A stretch of 64,000 nt of DNA from Affinundibacterium macrobrachii (GCF_014652415.1 NZ_BMYT01000008.1:62326-126325); one strand, 5' to 3'; counted from the first letter of the stretch, positions 46,640 through 56,649 are shown. The notes: generated from the letters alone by a model not told the origin. Program-made: numbers and translations.

Positions 46640-47455
46640 TCACTTACCTCCGAAAATACGTTGCAGCAAACCTGGCTTTTCGTAATCGACGAAGCGTAAT
46701 GGTGGTTGCTCTCCTAAGAAACGTGCGACAACATCGGTGTACGCCTCAGAAACATCACTACCTTTGACATGAATCGCTGGATTACCATGATTCGATGCGT
46801 GTAAAACCGCTTCTGATTCAGGAATCACGCCAATCAGCGGAATCCGCAAAATTTCTTGCACGTCGGTGTACGACAGCATTTCGCCTGCATCGACGCGTTT
46901 TGGTGAGTAACGCGTAATCAGCAAATGTTCTTTCACTGGCTCGCCACCAGCTTGCGCGCGTTTGGACTTGGCTTGGATGATGCCCAGAATACGATCTGAG
47001 TCTCGTACCGAGGAAACCTCTGGATTGGTGACGACGATTGCTTCATCAGCGAACGTCAACGCCATCACGGCTCCACGTTCGATACCTGCTGGCGAATCGC
47101 AGACGATGTATTCAAAATCCATTTTAATTAAATCATTCAGCACGCGCTCTACGCCTTCTTCGGTCAGCGCATCTTTATCGCGGGTTTGCGAAGCGGGCAA
47201 AATGAATAGATTGTCGCAATGTTTATCTTTAATCAGCGCTTGATTTAATGTCGCCTCGCCACTGATGACATTGACTAGGTCATACACCACACGGCGTTCA
47301 CAACCCATGATCAAATCGAGATTGCGCAGACCGACGTCGAAATCGAGAACGGCAGTTTTATGTCCACGCAGCGCTAAACCAGAAGCGAAACTAGCGCTTG
47401 ATGTGGTCTTGCCTACACCGCCTTTACCGGATGTCACAACGATGATTCTTGCCAC
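46640..47455 (-). CDS. minD: Septum site-determining ATPase MinD
   Basis: Deviant Walker A VTSGKGGVGKTTSS at the N-terminus, LDFDVGLRNLDLIMG switch region, and a C-terminal amphipathic membrane helix (GLLQRIFGGK). 271 residues. It starts at GTG with AAGGAG six bases upstream. It recruits MinC to the membrane and is displaced by MinE. Confidence 0.99.
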   Translation of the reverse strand: MARIIVVTSGKGGVGKTTSSASFASGLALRGHKTAVLDFDVGLRNLDLIMGCERRVVYDLVNVISGEATLNQALIKDKHCDNLFILPASQTRDKDALTEEGVERVLNDLIKMDFEYIVCDSPAGIERGAVMALTFADEAIVVTNPEVSSVRDSDRILGIIQAKSKRAQAGGEPVKEHLLITRYSPKRVDAGEMLSYTDVQEILRIPLIGVIPESEAVLHASNHGNPAIHVKGSDVSEAYTDVVARFLGEQPPLRFVDYEKPGLLQRIFGGK

Positions 47456-47526
47456 AGGGTACTCCTTTGTTGAACTTGATAATAACTAAGACGAAAAATG
47501 AAGCAATTGTTAAAGCTGTTCTTTTA

Positions 47527-48291
47527 TTAAGCCGATTTTAGTGATGATACTTCAATACTGTCACCGACAAGTTTGATTTGTACGGGTTGATTCGGTGTCA
47601 GCTTCGGAAAACCAGCATCAAATGTTTGATAAATACCAGCGATCGAGACTAATTCCGCTTCCATCGCTGTGGTAAAAATTCGCGCATCGGTATTTCCGCG
47701 CGCACCCGCCAAAGCGCGACCTCGTAAGGGCGCATAGATGTGGATGCTGCCATCAGCAATTACCTCGGCACCATTATTCACCGATGCCGTAATAATCAAA
47801 TCACAGCCACGGGCATAAATTCGTTGGCCAGCTCTTACCGGCGTATCAACGATCATGGCGGGGATATGCTCAACCGCCGCTGGCATTGATACGGGAGCTG
47901 GTGCAGGTGCCTCAGCCGCTGCTTGCTCGACTTTTGCTGGTGTGTTGGCTTGCTCTGGAATTTCTGGTTTTGCTTTGGTAACGACATCGATGCTTAAGCC
48001 ATGTGCACGAATTGACGCATGTTGTTCTTCTGCTGCATTTCGCACCGCTACTGCATTCAGGCCACAAGATTTGAAGAGGCTAATAATCGCAGCCCAATCC
48101 AAATTTTCATGGGCAATGTTTTCTACATCGATAATCGCGAATTCGTCGTCAAAGAAATCGGGTGTACCGCCGGTCATTTCTTTCAGTGCGATTGCTAACT
48201 TTTCTAGTACGGCTTCGTTCAAAAGAACAGCAACTGCCACAACCGTGGATATTTTTATTTCTATAGGTTTGCGGGTCAGGCTATTTTGCAT
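47527..48291 (-). CDS. minC: Septum site-determining protein MinC
   Basis: FtsZ assembly inhibitor. The N-terminal domain (about 1-105; GGTPDFFDDEFAIIDVENIA) is joined by an Ala/Pro-rich linker (about 110-150) to the C-terminal beta-helix (about 155-250; RAGQRIYARGCDLIITASVN, DGSIHIYAPLRGRALAGARG) that binds MinD. An in-frame TTG at 48303 is possible, but the ATG at 48291 is preferred. Ribosome binding site is weak for both. First gene of the min operon. Confidence 0.97.
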   Translation of the reverse strand: MQNSLTRKPIEIKISTVVAVAVLLNEAVLEKLAIALKEMTGGTPDFFDDEFAIIDVENIAHENLDWAAIISLFKSCGLNAVAVRNAAEEQHASIRAHGLSIDVVTKAKPEIPEQANTPAKVEQAAAEAPAPAPVSMPAAVEHIPAMIVDTPVRAGQRIYARGCDLIITASVNNGAEVIADGSIHIYAPLRGRALAGARGNTDARIFTTAMEAELVSIAGIYQTFDAGFPKLTPNQPVQIKLVGDSIEVSSLKSA

Positions 48292-48702
48292 ATTGCAGAT
48301 CAATTGGGATTAAAAAATAAATTAAGCTTGGTGCTTGTTGCAAATATAGATTGTTCATCTGACTTAACAAATTATTTTGAAAATAAAGAAGATTGTTAGC
48401 GTCGATAAACTACTATGCTGCAACTCTATCATCTCGATAAAGCAATGATTTTTGCGCAGGCTCCATCCTACCAATTGATTGCCCACTTAGCAAAAAAACT
48501 GCGCAAAAAACGCGCAAAAGCAGCAGTTTGCTTGAATTTAGCGCTGCAATCCTTACACAGTTGAAAGAATGCCGAGTCTCAACGCAGATATGCTTCCGCG
48601 CAAGATGGTGATGATGGTATTTTCTAGATAAGTAAAAGAGTTAATTTTTGGTGTGCCGACAGCTTGGTTCTTGCTGGAATAAATGATGAAAATTTTGTCG
48701 AC
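48292..48702. other. Intergenic region upstream of minC
   Basis: About 410 bases without a supported gene. A hairpin AAACTGC/GCAGTTT (about 48497-48531) with inner GC repeats is the only structure noted. The minC promoter is probably here. Confidence 0.4.
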
Positions 48703-48984
48703 TTAAAATGGCAAGGCGGTTGCCTGATCGCGAGTACGACGACCAAAACTACGACGTCGACCATTATTTTTCCGTGTGTCGATGTAAGGCTGGCAGTTAA
48801 TTATACGGCGTTCTTCTACACGTCGATCTACACCACTTCTTCTTTCGATTTGCGGCCAAGTTTTTGTAGGTACTTGCTCCAAAGTTTCTGTTTTAGTTTG
48901 ACTATTCAATATCTGTTCAGACGACGAGGCTTTGTGTGGTGTCGAGAAACTGTCGAAGATATGAAAAATTCGCATGAAACTCAT
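48703..48984 (-). CDS. Small Arg-rich protein, RR-motif paralogue 1
   Basis: The start at 48984 has GGAGG six bases upstream; a longer frame to 49026 is less likely. The 93 residues begin MSFMRIFHIFD, continue with a polar linker, and end in an Arg-rich region: ERRSGVDRRVEERR and TRKNNGRRRSFGRRTRD. The same arrangement is found in the next gene. I do not recognise a named family. Nucleic acid or lipid binding is possible from the charge, but this is a guess. Confidence 0.68.
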   Translation of the reverse strand: MSFMRIFHIFDSFSTPHKASSSEQILNSQTKTETLEQVPTKTWPQIERRSGVDRRVEERRIINCQPYIDTRKNNGRRRSFGRRTRDQATALPF

Positions 48985-49277
48985 GCAAGACCTCCATTGT
49001 TGATGCCAAATATTTTTTGAATGCATATTGCTAGAGCAGATTTCGTGCCTACTCCATGATGATTTTTTGCGCCTGAATTATAGGAAGCTTGTGAGCCGTC
49101 GTGCGGTGTCGACTGTGAACGATGTATAAATCGAGAAAAGTTTTTTAAGTTACGCCGATTTTTTTACATGTAAATGTTTTGCCGTATATGCAAACACATT
49201 GCTGTACTTTTGTTTTCGCTTAGTTTTAGTCTGGTAAAGAGACGCAAATCATCAACTTCAAAACTTGAAATTACGTT
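48985..49277. other. Gap between the Arg-rich paralogues
   Basis: 293 bases with no gene. AT-rich, probably promoter of the gene at 48703-48984. Confidence 0.4.
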
Positions 49278-49580
49278 TTAGCCTTTTAATGAGATCGGGC
49301 GATACTTACTTTGAATATCGTCAGCGCGACGTCCGGCAGAACGTCGACGACCTTGCATTTTTCGGGTGTTGAGAAAAGTCGCTTGTTGTTTTTCACGCCG
49401 CTCTTGGGCGCGTCGATCTGCTTGTTGACGACGCTCTTCGATGACCTCAAGCCCAGCGTTGCTTGGTGTGGAGTTATTGATCCCGTTATTAACTGCGTTG
49501 GTACGTGCAAGCTCGTGCCGGTAGAGTTCGGCAGACGGCTGTTGATAATCAAAGATACGAGTGAGTTGGAGCGGAAACAT
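49278..49580 (-). CDS. Small Arg-rich protein, RR-motif paralogue 2
   Basis: The start is uncertain: ATG 49580 gives MFPLQLTRIFD, which lines up with paralogue 1; a TTG at 49634 is the longest option. The C-terminal half has EERRQQADRRAQERR and TRKMQGRRRSAGRRADD, matching the neighbour's motif order (ERR, DRR, ERR, TRK, GRRRS, GRR). About 100 residues, no cysteine, no signal peptide. The two genes look like a tandem duplication. Confidence 0.62.
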   Translation of the reverse strand: MFPLQLTRIFDYQQPSAELYRHELARTNAVNNGINNSTPSNAGLEVIEERRQQADRRAQERREKQQATFLNTRKMQGRRRSAGRRADDIQSKYRPISLKG

Positions 49581-49726
49581 GATAGGCGTTAGTAAAAAGA
49601 ACAGCACCTCGCAGTATCGGCAGTCTTCCGACAAACTTTAGAAATATCCTTAATAAACAATAACTTGCATTTTGGAAATGGATTGCACTAATGGATTGAG
49701 CTAACAATTGATACGCATGTTAGGCA

Positions 49727-49762
49727 TAAAAAAACGGCATAGCTTGTGTCAGCTATGCCGTT
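49727..49762 (-). terminator. Terminator of the lip operon
   Basis: AACGGCATAGCT (49733-49744) pairs with AGCTATGCCGTT (49751-49762) around a 6-base loop, followed by T7 on the - strand. Confidence 0.92.
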
Positions 49763-49806
49763 GGAATTTACAAAAACTATCTTAGTAATGATGATTGCTT
49801 CACTGC

Positions 49807-50793
49807 TTATTTCACATCAGTTCCTACGCCATGTGCTTGTTGATCAGCGTGGTAAGACGATCTCACCATAGCGCCAACTGCCGCGTGCGCGAAGCCCATT
49901 TTATAAGCTTCTTCTTCGAACATTTTGAACACATCTGGATGAACATAACGACGCACTGGCAAGTGGTGACCGCTTGGTGCGAGATATTGACCGATCGTTA
50001 GCATGTCGACATTGTGGGCGCGCATATCGCGCATTACTTGCAGAATTTCTTCGTCCGTTTCACCCAAGCCAACCATGATGCCTGATTTGGTCGGTACATT
50101 TGGATGCTGCTCTTTGAAACGCTTGAGTAAGTTCAATGAGTATTCATAATCAGAACCCGGACGTGCTTCTTTGTATAAACGTGGTGCCGTCTCTAAATTA
50201 TGGTTCATCACATCTGGTGGTGCCATGTTCAAGATTTCTAATGCACGATCCATACGACCACGGAAGTCGGGTGTCAGAATTTCGATGCGCGTCATTGGTG
50301 ATAGTTCGCGGATTTTAGTGATGCATTCGGCAAAATGCGCGGCGCCGCCATCGCGTAAATCATCGCGATCAACGGAAGTGATGACCACATAGCTTAAGCG
50401 TAATTCAGCAATAGTTTTTGCCAGATTGAGCGGCTCATTGACATCGAGTGGATCAGGACGACCATGACCGACGTCGCAGAATGGGCAGCGGCGTGTGCAC
50501 TTGTCACCCATGATCATGAAAGTCGCAGTGCCTTTGCCGAAACATTCACCGATATTCGGACAAGTTGCTTCTTCGCAAACGGTGACTAATTTATTTGCGC
50601 GCAGAATATCTTTGATTTCATAGAAGCGTGTGGTTGGAGAACCCGCTTTAACACGTATCCAATCAGGCTTAGGCAAACGTTCTGCCGGAACGATTTTGAT
50701 AGGAATACGGGAAGTTTTACTCGCACCCTTTTGTTTTTCAGTTGGGTCGTAGTTGCTGTTATCTTCTGCGAGAGGCGTATTTTCGGTAATCAT
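49807..50793 (-). CDS. lipA: Lipoyl synthase
   Basis: Radical SAM enzyme that inserts two sulfurs into octanoyl groups on lipoyl domains. Auxiliary cluster motif [12 protein letters not shown] and radical SAM motif CTRRCPFC (about 90-100) are both present, with [16 protein letters not shown] and a C-terminal RSSYHAD. 328 residues. It follows lipB by 19 bases. Confidence 0.99.
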   Translation of the reverse strand: MITENTPLAEDNSNYDPTEKQKGASKTSRIPIKIVPAERLPKPDWIRVKAGSPTTRFYEIKDILRANKLVTVCEEATCPNIGECFGKGTATFMIMGDKCTRRCPFCDVGHGRPDPLDVNEPLNLAKTIAELRLSYVVITSVDRDDLRDGGAAHFAECITKIRELSPMTRIEILTPDFRGRMDRALEILNMAPPDVMNHNLETAPRLYKEARPGSDYEYSLNLLKRFKEQHPNVPTKSGIMVGLGETDEEILQVMRDMRAHNVDMLTIGQYLAPSGHHLPVRRYVHPDVFKMFEEEAYKMGFAHAAVGAMVRSSYHADQQAHGVGTDVK

Positions 50794-50812
50794 AGCTGAG
50801 TTCTAAGCCCAA

Positions 50813-51469
50813 TTAAGCGGCGGTCAATAAATATTGTAAGCGTGTTGCTAAAGCAGTTTGTACTTGCGCAAGCGGTACTTGTACTTGCAGGGTTTGCATA
50901 TCGACGGTGGCAAGACCCGCGTAGCCACAAGGATTAATCCAAGAAAATGGCTGTAGATCCATCGCGACATTTAAAGAAACACCATGATAAGTACAACCAT
51001 TGGCGCGCACTTTTAAGCCTAGCGCGGCAATTTTGGCTCCTTGCCATTGTCCTTCTTTGAGGTAAATTCCAGGCGCGCCAGCAATCCGTTCACCGGCGAT
51101 ATTATACGCCTCCAAGGTATCGATTACCGCCTGTTCAATCTGATGTACAAATTCGCGAGCAAATAAACGGCCTTTTGTGTGGCGTCGCTTGAGATCGATC
51201 AAGAGATAAATCACCACTTGACCGGGCCCATGAAAAGTCACCTCACCGCCACGATCTGTTTGAATCACCGGAATATCATGCGGCGCAAGTACATGGGATT
51301 GATCCGCACCCAAACCTAAGGTGAAAACAGGAGGGTGTTCAACAATCCATAATTCATCAGGCGTTTCTGCGGTGCGAGCATCAGTGAAAGCGCGCATGGC
51401 AGCAAAGCTGTCTTGGTAATTCTCTTGCCCGCGATGTCGAATCAAGATGGTTTGTGTGTCGGCTGTCAT
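50813..51469 (-). CDS. lipB: Octanoyltransferase
   Basis: Transfers octanoate from octanoyl-ACP to lipoyl domains, giving the LipA substrate. [20 protein letters not shown] and [20 protein letters not shown] carry the conserved His and the catalytic Lys; the catalytic Cys is in INPCGYAGL. The start at 51469 overlaps the upstream small gene by four bases (ATGA), which fixes it against a longer frame. 218 residues. Confidence 0.97.
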   Translation of the reverse strand: MTADTQTILIRHRGQENYQDSFAAMRAFTDARTAETPDELWIVEHPPVFTLGLGADQSHVLAPHDIPVIQTDRGGEVTFHGPGQVVIYLLIDLKRRHTKGRLFAREFVHQIEQAVIDTLEAYNIAGERIAGAPGIYLKEGQWQGAKIAALGLKVRANGCTYHGVSLNVAMDLQPFSWINPCGYAGLATVDMQTLQVQVPLAQVQTALATRLQYLLTAA

Positions 51470-51693
51470 GCTTGCTCCAACAAACGTTTGACGGTGACAC
51501 GTTGTATGAAAAATTGACCATTGACCACTTTGCGAAACGGTATGCCATCCAATACAAAGCCGGGGCCGCCATTGGCGATCCAAGTTTGTGCTAGGCGATC
51601 AAATGCGACCAGATCTAAACCAAGCATGGGCGCAGAAATGACAAAGCGCGCGCCTGCTTGTTGTTTGTCGACGATGGTTTTTAAATCTGGCAT
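51466..51693 (-). CDS. Small conserved protein between DUF493 gene and lipB
   Basis: 75 residues: [20 protein letters not shown], then [20 protein letters not shown] and [10 protein letters not shown]. No domain is recognised. Its translational coupling to lipB (ATGA) and its place in the lip operon point to a role linked to lipoate metabolism or to simple co-transcription. Confidence 0.7.
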   Translation of the reverse strand: MPDLKTIVDKQQAGARFVISAPMLGLDLVAFDRLAQTWIANGGPGFVLDGIPFRKVVNGQFFIQRVTVKRLLEQA

Positions 51694-51773
51694 AGTGAAT
51701 TTAGGATCGCAGGGGAGCGTATTGTCCCCGCGCGGTGTTCGAAAGAGAAACTGTCCAGCGATTATTTCAGTGT

Positions 51774-52049
51774 TTATAGAACCATTTTTACCATAGGATG
51801 CGACGATAAATCGCGATACAAATTATCGAGTTGCTCGCGATGAACGGCACGTACCGTTACTGTCAACGCTAAGTAATTGCCTTTGCTCGATGGGCGCATC
51901 TCTAATTTTCCTGCATGAAAAGTCGGATCGTGAATCATCACCACTTCAACGATGGTTTGAGCAAATGACTCTTGCATGACGCCCATGACTTTGATCGGGA
52001 AGTCACAAGGATATTCGATAAGACTGTCTTCAGGTTTGATTTCGCGCAT
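51774..52049 (-). CDS. ybeD: DUF493 (YbeD-like) protein
   Basis: 91-residue ACT-like domain: DSLIEYPCDFPIKVMGVMQE, then RPSSKGNYLALTVTVRA and EQLDNLYRDLSSHPMVKMVL. YbeD family proteins are usually next to lipB, as here. Function unknown; an ACT-like fold suggests ligand-controlled regulation. Confidence 0.92.
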   Translation of the reverse strand: MREIKPEDSLIEYPCDFPIKVMGVMQESFAQTIVEVVMIHDPTFHAGKLEMRPSSKGNYLALTVTVRAVHREQLDNLYRDLSSHPMVKMVL

Positions 52050-52399
52050 GATAAAACTTCTTTAAAAGGCAAGCTGAGTGAGTGAATTGCAGGTGGTCTC
52101 TTGAAAAAACGCTAAATTTAAGAGGATTTAAGTTGATGACTTCTACCTGTTTCTCGTGCCTAAATGGGGACTTTTCCGCCAAAAGCAATAGTTTGAACCC
52201 CTATCCTCCAGACTGCAAGCCTTGTTTTGCATGTGAGATGTAAAAGACTTATGACTTTGAATGTGAATAGCACCACTAGTTTAGTTGCGGCTTGCGCACC
52301 TTTGGGCCGCAAAACTTGCCACTTTGTCGTTTCTACTCGACTAGTACGATGTTTAGGGTGTTACTATTGTTGCATTGTTTTTTGTGAGAGGGAGGCAGG
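52050..52399. other. Intergenic region between divergent operons
   Basis: 350 bases. An open frame 52227-52448 overlaps the next gene and lacks support. Likely carries the divergent promoters of the lip operon and the DUF2157 cassette. Confidence 0.4.
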
Positions 52400-53392
52400 A
52401 TGGAACAGCCAACGCAGATATTTGAATGGATTGCGCAAGGCCGAGTAAAGCATGGCAGTGAATTTCAGGCACTCGAATTAGCTGGAATACATCCCAAAGC
52501 TAGCCAGTGGCATAGGTTTATTGAACAGATGTTGCTATGGTGTGGCGTGATTTCATTGGGCGCATCGTTGATTTTCTTTTTAGCTTATAACTGGCAATCG
52601 ATGGGGCGATTTGCAAAATTCGCTTTAGCCGAAGTGGCTGTGCTTGGCGCCATGTTGGCGTGCTGGAAACTGGGTTTGGAGAGTACGGCTGGCAAAGCGA
52701 GTTTATTTATCGCTAGTTTGTTCACTGGCGGATTGCTGGCGTTAGTCGGACAGACTTATCAAACTGGCGCTGATACCTATGAATTGTTCCGAGCGTGGGC
52801 CATCGCTACCTTGGTATGGGTGCTGTTAGCGCGATTAAGTGCGCTGCATTTGTTTTGGCTGGGCTTGGTGAATTTGAGTGCGCTTCTGTATTTTCAAACT
52901 TTTGGTGGCTTTTTTGGTTTGCTATTTAGTTCAAGCAGTCAGTTATGGACATTATTCATACTCAACGCGATCGCCTTGATAGCTTGGGAAACGCTACGTT
53001 GGCGTGGTGTTTTGCATTTACAGGAGCGCTGGTCAGCTAGAGTCTTGGCGACCGTAGTTGGTGTGTTAGTAACGATGTTGGTGCTAGACGCGATTTTTAG
53101 TCACGACGATGGTTATCGTTTACTGGCAAATTTATCGAATGTTCTTGCAATAGCGACTTATGCAGTTTGGGCTTGGCTAACTATGTGGGTCTATCGCAGA
53201 AAAGTGAAAGACTTGTTTGTGCTAGCAGGTTGGGTTTTGAGCTTAATTATTACGACTAATGCTTTCTTGACGCGATTAGTCGTCAATCATATGGAATCGG
53301 TAGGCTTTTTAATGGTGAGTCTGATGATCATCGGTTCATCTGCTTTGGGCGGTATGTGGTTGAAGAAGGTGATGAAGGAGATGCAAGCATGA
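52400..53392 (+). CDS. DUF2157 inner-membrane protein
   Basis: 330 residues with about eight helices. The N-terminal soluble HRFIEQMLLWCGVISLGASL region followed by FFLAYNWQSMGRFAKFALAE is the DUF2157 signature. GGAGG precedes the start. Its stop overlaps the start of the DUF4401 gene (ATGA). Function of the family is unknown. Confidence 0.88.
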   Translation: MEQPTQIFEWIAQGRVKHGSEFQALELAGIHPKASQWHRFIEQMLLWCGVISLGASLIFFLAYNWQSMGRFAKFALAEVAVLGAMLACWKLGLESTAGKASLFIASLFTGGLLALVGQTYQTGADTYELFRAWAIATLVWVLLARLSALHLFWLGLVNLSALLYFQTFGGFFGLLFSSSSQLWTLFILNAIALIAWETLRWRGVLHLQERWSARVLATVVGVLVTMLVLDAIFSHDDGYRLLANLSNVLAIATYAVWAWLTMWVYRRKVKDLFVLAGWVLSLIITTNAFLTRLVVNHMESVGFLMVSLMIIGSSALGGMWLKKVMKEMQA

Positions 53393-54507
53393 ATACCCCA
53401 CAACCCGCCTCTATCACGTCCGCAACAGTCTGGCAACGCCTATTGGAAGCGAAATTGGTCGAGGGCGAAATGCCTGTAATTGATCAGACACAGAGTCTTA
53501 CTCAACCTTGGTATATTCGCGTCATGCTTGGTTTCTCTGGTTGGCTTGGCGCTCTGTTTTTGATGGGCTTTGTCGGCATTTTTATGGGACTCGCTGGTGA
53601 TCACGGGATCGTGACTGTTTGTATCGGTGCTGGCCTATGTACGCTTGCTTACACCTTATTTCGCGTACCGAAAAATACAGATTTCTTGTTGCAGTTTGCG
53701 CTGGCTGTGAGTCTTGCTGGACAAGGATTTTTTGTATTTGGTTTGTTTCAATTGTTTCGTAACGATGGTGCCGAAGTTTATCTGGTGATATTGCTGTTTG
53801 AAGTCGTTTTGACTGTTTATGTTTCGAACTGGATTCATCGTTTCTTAACAAGTTTGGGTGCAGTGTTCGCGGCTTATTTCTTTTTCCAACAATCCGCAAT
53901 TTTCGGTCTCATGCATGGCTTGGTGGCATTGGCTGTTTGCGGCTTGTGGTGGTCGCCCTCGCTATTGCGTCGATCTGAATTGTTACGCCCAGTCGCCTAT
54001 GCCTTAGCCTTTGCTTTGTTGTGTACTGAAGGAGGGCGGTTTGTCACGCGAATTTTGTTTGATGCTAATCATGGTTGGTGGTTATTGCATGGCTGGCGCG
54101 TCGGCACCACGCTCGCCAATCTAGCCCTCATCATCTCGACAGTGATGGTGTTGCGACGGCTAAAGTTCGCGTTGAATTCTTTGCCTGCGATACTGGGATT
54201 GTCGGCTGCGGTGTTGTTTAGTGGATTCTCGTATGTCGCACCAGGATTAAGTAGTGCGCTGTTATTGATTTTAATTGCGTATAGTTTTTCTGATCGCGTT
54301 TTGCTTGGAACAGGTCTGCTCGGTTTGCTGAGTTTTGTCTCGTATTATTACTATCAACTGCAGCATAGCTTGCTCTATAAATCGATCGTGTTGTTCAGCC
54401 TGGGCTTGTTGCTGTTGGCAGCGCGCTTGTTATTGTGTCGCCTTTTTCCAGAATCCAGTTTGGCGGATACGCATAATCAGAAGGAGTCTGCACATGATTC
54501 AATTTAA
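53389..54507 (+). CDS. DUF4401 inner-membrane protein
   Basis: 372 residues with about ten helices. PWYIRVMLGFSGWLGALFLM is the DUF4401 signature. The start at 53389 overlaps the upstream stop by four bases, which favours it over 53356. Its end overlaps the next gene by 14 bases. It forms a fixed trio with DUF2157 and GDYXXLXY genes. Confidence 0.88.
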   Translation: MNTPQPASITSATVWQRLLEAKLVEGEMPVIDQTQSLTQPWYIRVMLGFSGWLGALFLMGFVGIFMGLAGDHGIVTVCIGAGLCTLAYTLFRVPKNTDFLLQFALAVSLAGQGFFVFGLFQLFRNDGAEVYLVILLFEVVLTVYVSNWIHRFLTSLGAVFAAYFFFQQSAIFGLMHGLVALAVCGLWWSPSLLRRSELLRPVAYALAFALLCTEGGRFVTRILFDANHGWWLLHGWRVGTTLANLALIISTVMVLRRLKFALNSLPAILGLSAAVLFSGFSYVAPGLSSALLLILIAYSFSDRVLLGTGLLGLLSFVSYYYYQLQHSLLYKSIVLFSLGLLLLAARLLLCRLFPESSLADTHNQKESAHDSI

Positions 54508-55051
54508 GCTCAGAAGCAAAGCCAGAGTGTGGTTGGCAGTGTTGGCCGGTATCTTGGTTTTGATTGCAGTGAATGTATCGATCTATCAACGTGAACAATT
54601 GCTTCAGCATGGTCGTTTTGTTTTGCTCGAATTAGCACCGGTGGATCCACGCTCCTTGATGCAAGGCGATTACATGGCATTACGTTTTGAAGTTGCGAAC
54701 CAAGCTTTTCCCAATTTTGCGTGGAGGCGGGCTGGCAATCATGAAAACCTGAGTACGATGGCGTCGGACGGTGCGATTGTGGTGCGCTTAGATCAACACC
54801 AGGTAGGACACTTTCAACGCATCGCGAAGCCACAAGAAACATTGGCAGCGAATGAGGTCTTAATGCGTTATCGGATTCGGAATGATCAAGTGAAATTTGC
54901 CACCAATGCTTTTTTCTTTGAGGAAGGACAAGCGCAGCTTTACGAAAAAGCACGTTATGGAGGATTTCGTGTAGCAGCGAATGGCGATATGTTATTGCAC
55001 TCCATGCATGCGGCTGATTACACGCTGTTGAAAAAGCAAGCGGATGAATAA
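54494..55051 (+). CDS. GDYXXLXY domain protein
   Basis: 185 residues. One N-terminal helix (about 12-30; VWLAVLAGILVLIAVNVSIY), then the motif for which the family is named: GDYMALRF, in LELAPVDPRSLMQGDYMALR, and later RYGGFRVAANGDMLLHSM. The start at 54494 has AAGGAG eight bases upstream. Probably periplasmic, anchored. Confidence 0.85.
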   Translation: MIQFKLRSKARVWLAVLAGILVLIAVNVSIYQREQLLQHGRFVLLELAPVDPRSLMQGDYMALRFEVANQAFPNFAWRRAGNHENLSTMASDGAIVVRLDQHQVGHFQRIAKPQETLAANEVLMRYRIRNDQVKFATNAFFFEEGQAQLYEKARYGGFRVAANGDMLLHSMHAADYTLLKKQADE

Positions 55052-55140
55052 ATAAATCGACAATTCAGGCTGAAAAAAGGAAAGCGAAACGCACGCGCAA
55101 ATTCTTGTATGATGGCGTAGATTTTATTTGAGGAAAATTT

Positions 55141-55389
55141 ATGCCTAAGAATTTGCAAAGACAATGGTGGTTTATGTTTCCCATCACATTTATCTCCGGT
55201 TATGCGGCGTATTTATTGGTGAGCGCGGCAGGAATTGGTGGCTTGGAAACCTTGGCGCAGATGTTGGTGTTTGCATTGTGTTTCGCCGCGCTGCGTACGG
55301 GTTTGCAGTTTATTTCGTGGCTTGGGATTGTGGCATTTATGCCGAAGCTGGCGAAGTCCGTTTTAGATCAAGAGACGGCTTCAAAGTGA
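55141..55389 (+). CDS. Small inner-membrane protein
   Basis: 82 residues with two helices (about 12-32 and 42-70). No family recognised. GAGGAAAA precedes the ATG. It is 89 bases after the cassette and may be its last gene. Confidence 0.65.
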   Translation: MPKNLQRQWWFMFPITFISGYAAYLLVSAAGIGGLETLAQMLVFALCFAALRTGLQFISWLGIVAFMPKLAKSVLDQETASK

Positions 55390-55412
55390 ACATCAGGTGA
55401 CCACGAGGTAAG

Positions 55413-55463
55413 TAAAAAAAAGCCCGCGATGACCGACTGTTATGTCGTGTTATCGCGGGCTTT
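55413..55463. terminator. Bidirectional terminator before dacC
   Basis: AAAGCCCGCGAT (55419-55430) pairs with ATCGCGGGCTTT (55452-55463), loop 21 bases. The A8 run makes a good - strand T tract for dacC. Confidence 0.8.
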
Positions 55464-55479
55464 GATTTTTTCTTTTGAA

Positions 55480-56649
55480 TTATTTGAATAAGAGACGGAT
55501 TGAATCCCAAGCTCGACCAAAAATGCTGGCTTGCGGAACGTCTTCCAAGGCTAACACCGGAAACTCGGCAACGGCTTTTCCATCCAACATCATCTTCATC
55601 GTACCGATTCTGCTATTGGCAGCGATTGGCGCTACTAGTGGATCTTTGCGCTCAAGTGCGGGTTTTAATCGTGCGGCACTACCTTTTGGTAAAGTAACGT
55701 AGAGGTCTTGTCTAAAACCGACTTTGATTTTGCCTTGACTGCCTTTCCATACGTCTAACGTTTCGATGGCTTGCGCTTTATCGTAGAGTTTGACCGTGTC
55801 AAAGTTGAGGTATCCCCAGTTCAATAGTTTTAAACTTTCTTGTGCGCGAATTTGATCGCTCTTCGTTCCCGTTACGATAGAAATTAAGCGACGTTGACCG
55901 TTACCGTTTGGACGGTTCGCTGACGAAATCAAGCAATAACCTGCGGCTTCAGTATGACCTGTTTTCATACCATCAACCGTTGGGTCTAACCACAGTAAAC
56001 GGTTGCGATTTGCTTGCGTAATTTTGTTATAGGTGTAGCTCTTGGTTGAATAATATGTTTTGTAGTATTCAGGATGATCAGCGATTAAACGTGATGCCAA
56101 GATCGCTAAATCATATGCCGTTGAAAAATTATCTGGGCTAGGCAATCCATGTGAATTGGCATAACGCGTAGCTTTCATTCCAAGACGCGCAGCTTCACGA
56201 TTCATCTGGACGACAAATGCTTCCTCACTACCAGCAACGGCTTCTGCTAAGGCAACCGAGGCATCATTCCCTGATTGCACAATCAAGCCAAACAATAAGT
56301 CATTGATGCTCACAGGTGTCGCTGGATCAATAAACATTTTCGAACTGCTTGCATCGACTTTCCACGCACGTGTCGAGACAGTGATCTGTTGATTAATATC
56401 TAAGCGCTTTTCTTTGAGTGCGTTAAATACTAAATACGCAGTCATGATCTTGGTCAACGAAGCCGGTTCAATTTGCAGAGTGGCATTATCAGAATTGATC
56501 ACTTGATTGCTGGTGGCATCTAATAGTACCCAAGATTTTGCGTCAATCAAGGGCTTTGGCAGCGTTTGGGCTTGAGCCACAGATATGCTGCTGAGCGTCA
56601 CGGCTAAAAAAGCTAGTGATGAAAGTAAAGAAGACAAAGTTTTTTTCAT
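55480..56649 (-). CDS. dacC: D-alanyl-D-alanine carboxypeptidase (PBP5/6 type)
   Basis: Periplasmic, C-terminally membrane-attached enzyme trimming pentapeptide stems. Signal peptide of about 27 residues. SxxK is SLTK (about 64-67), SxN is SGN (about 125) and KTG is in GMKTGHTEAAGYC (about 220). C-terminal PBP5-like beta domain to about 370, then an amphipathic anchor (FGRAWDSIRLLFK). 389 residues. The exact dac paralogue is not certain. Confidence 0.95.
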   Translation of the reverse strand: MKKTLSSLLSSLAFLAVTLSSISVAQAQTLPKPLIDAKSWVLLDATSNQVINSDNATLQIEPASLTKIMTAYLVFNALKEKRLDINQQITVSTRAWKVDASSSKMFIDPATPVSINDLLFGLIVQSGNDASVALAEAVAGSEEAFVVQMNREAARLGMKATRYANSHGLPSPDNFSTAYDLAILASRLIADHPEYYKTYYSTKSYTYNKITQANRNRLLWLDPTVDGMKTGHTEAAGYCLISSANRPNGNGQRRLISIVTGTKSDQIRAQESLKLLNWGYLNFDTVKLYDKAQAIETLDVWKGSQGKIKVGFRQDLYVTLPKGSAARLKPALERKDPLVAPIAANSRIGTMKMMLDGKAVAEFPVLALEDVPQASIFGRAWDSIRLLFK

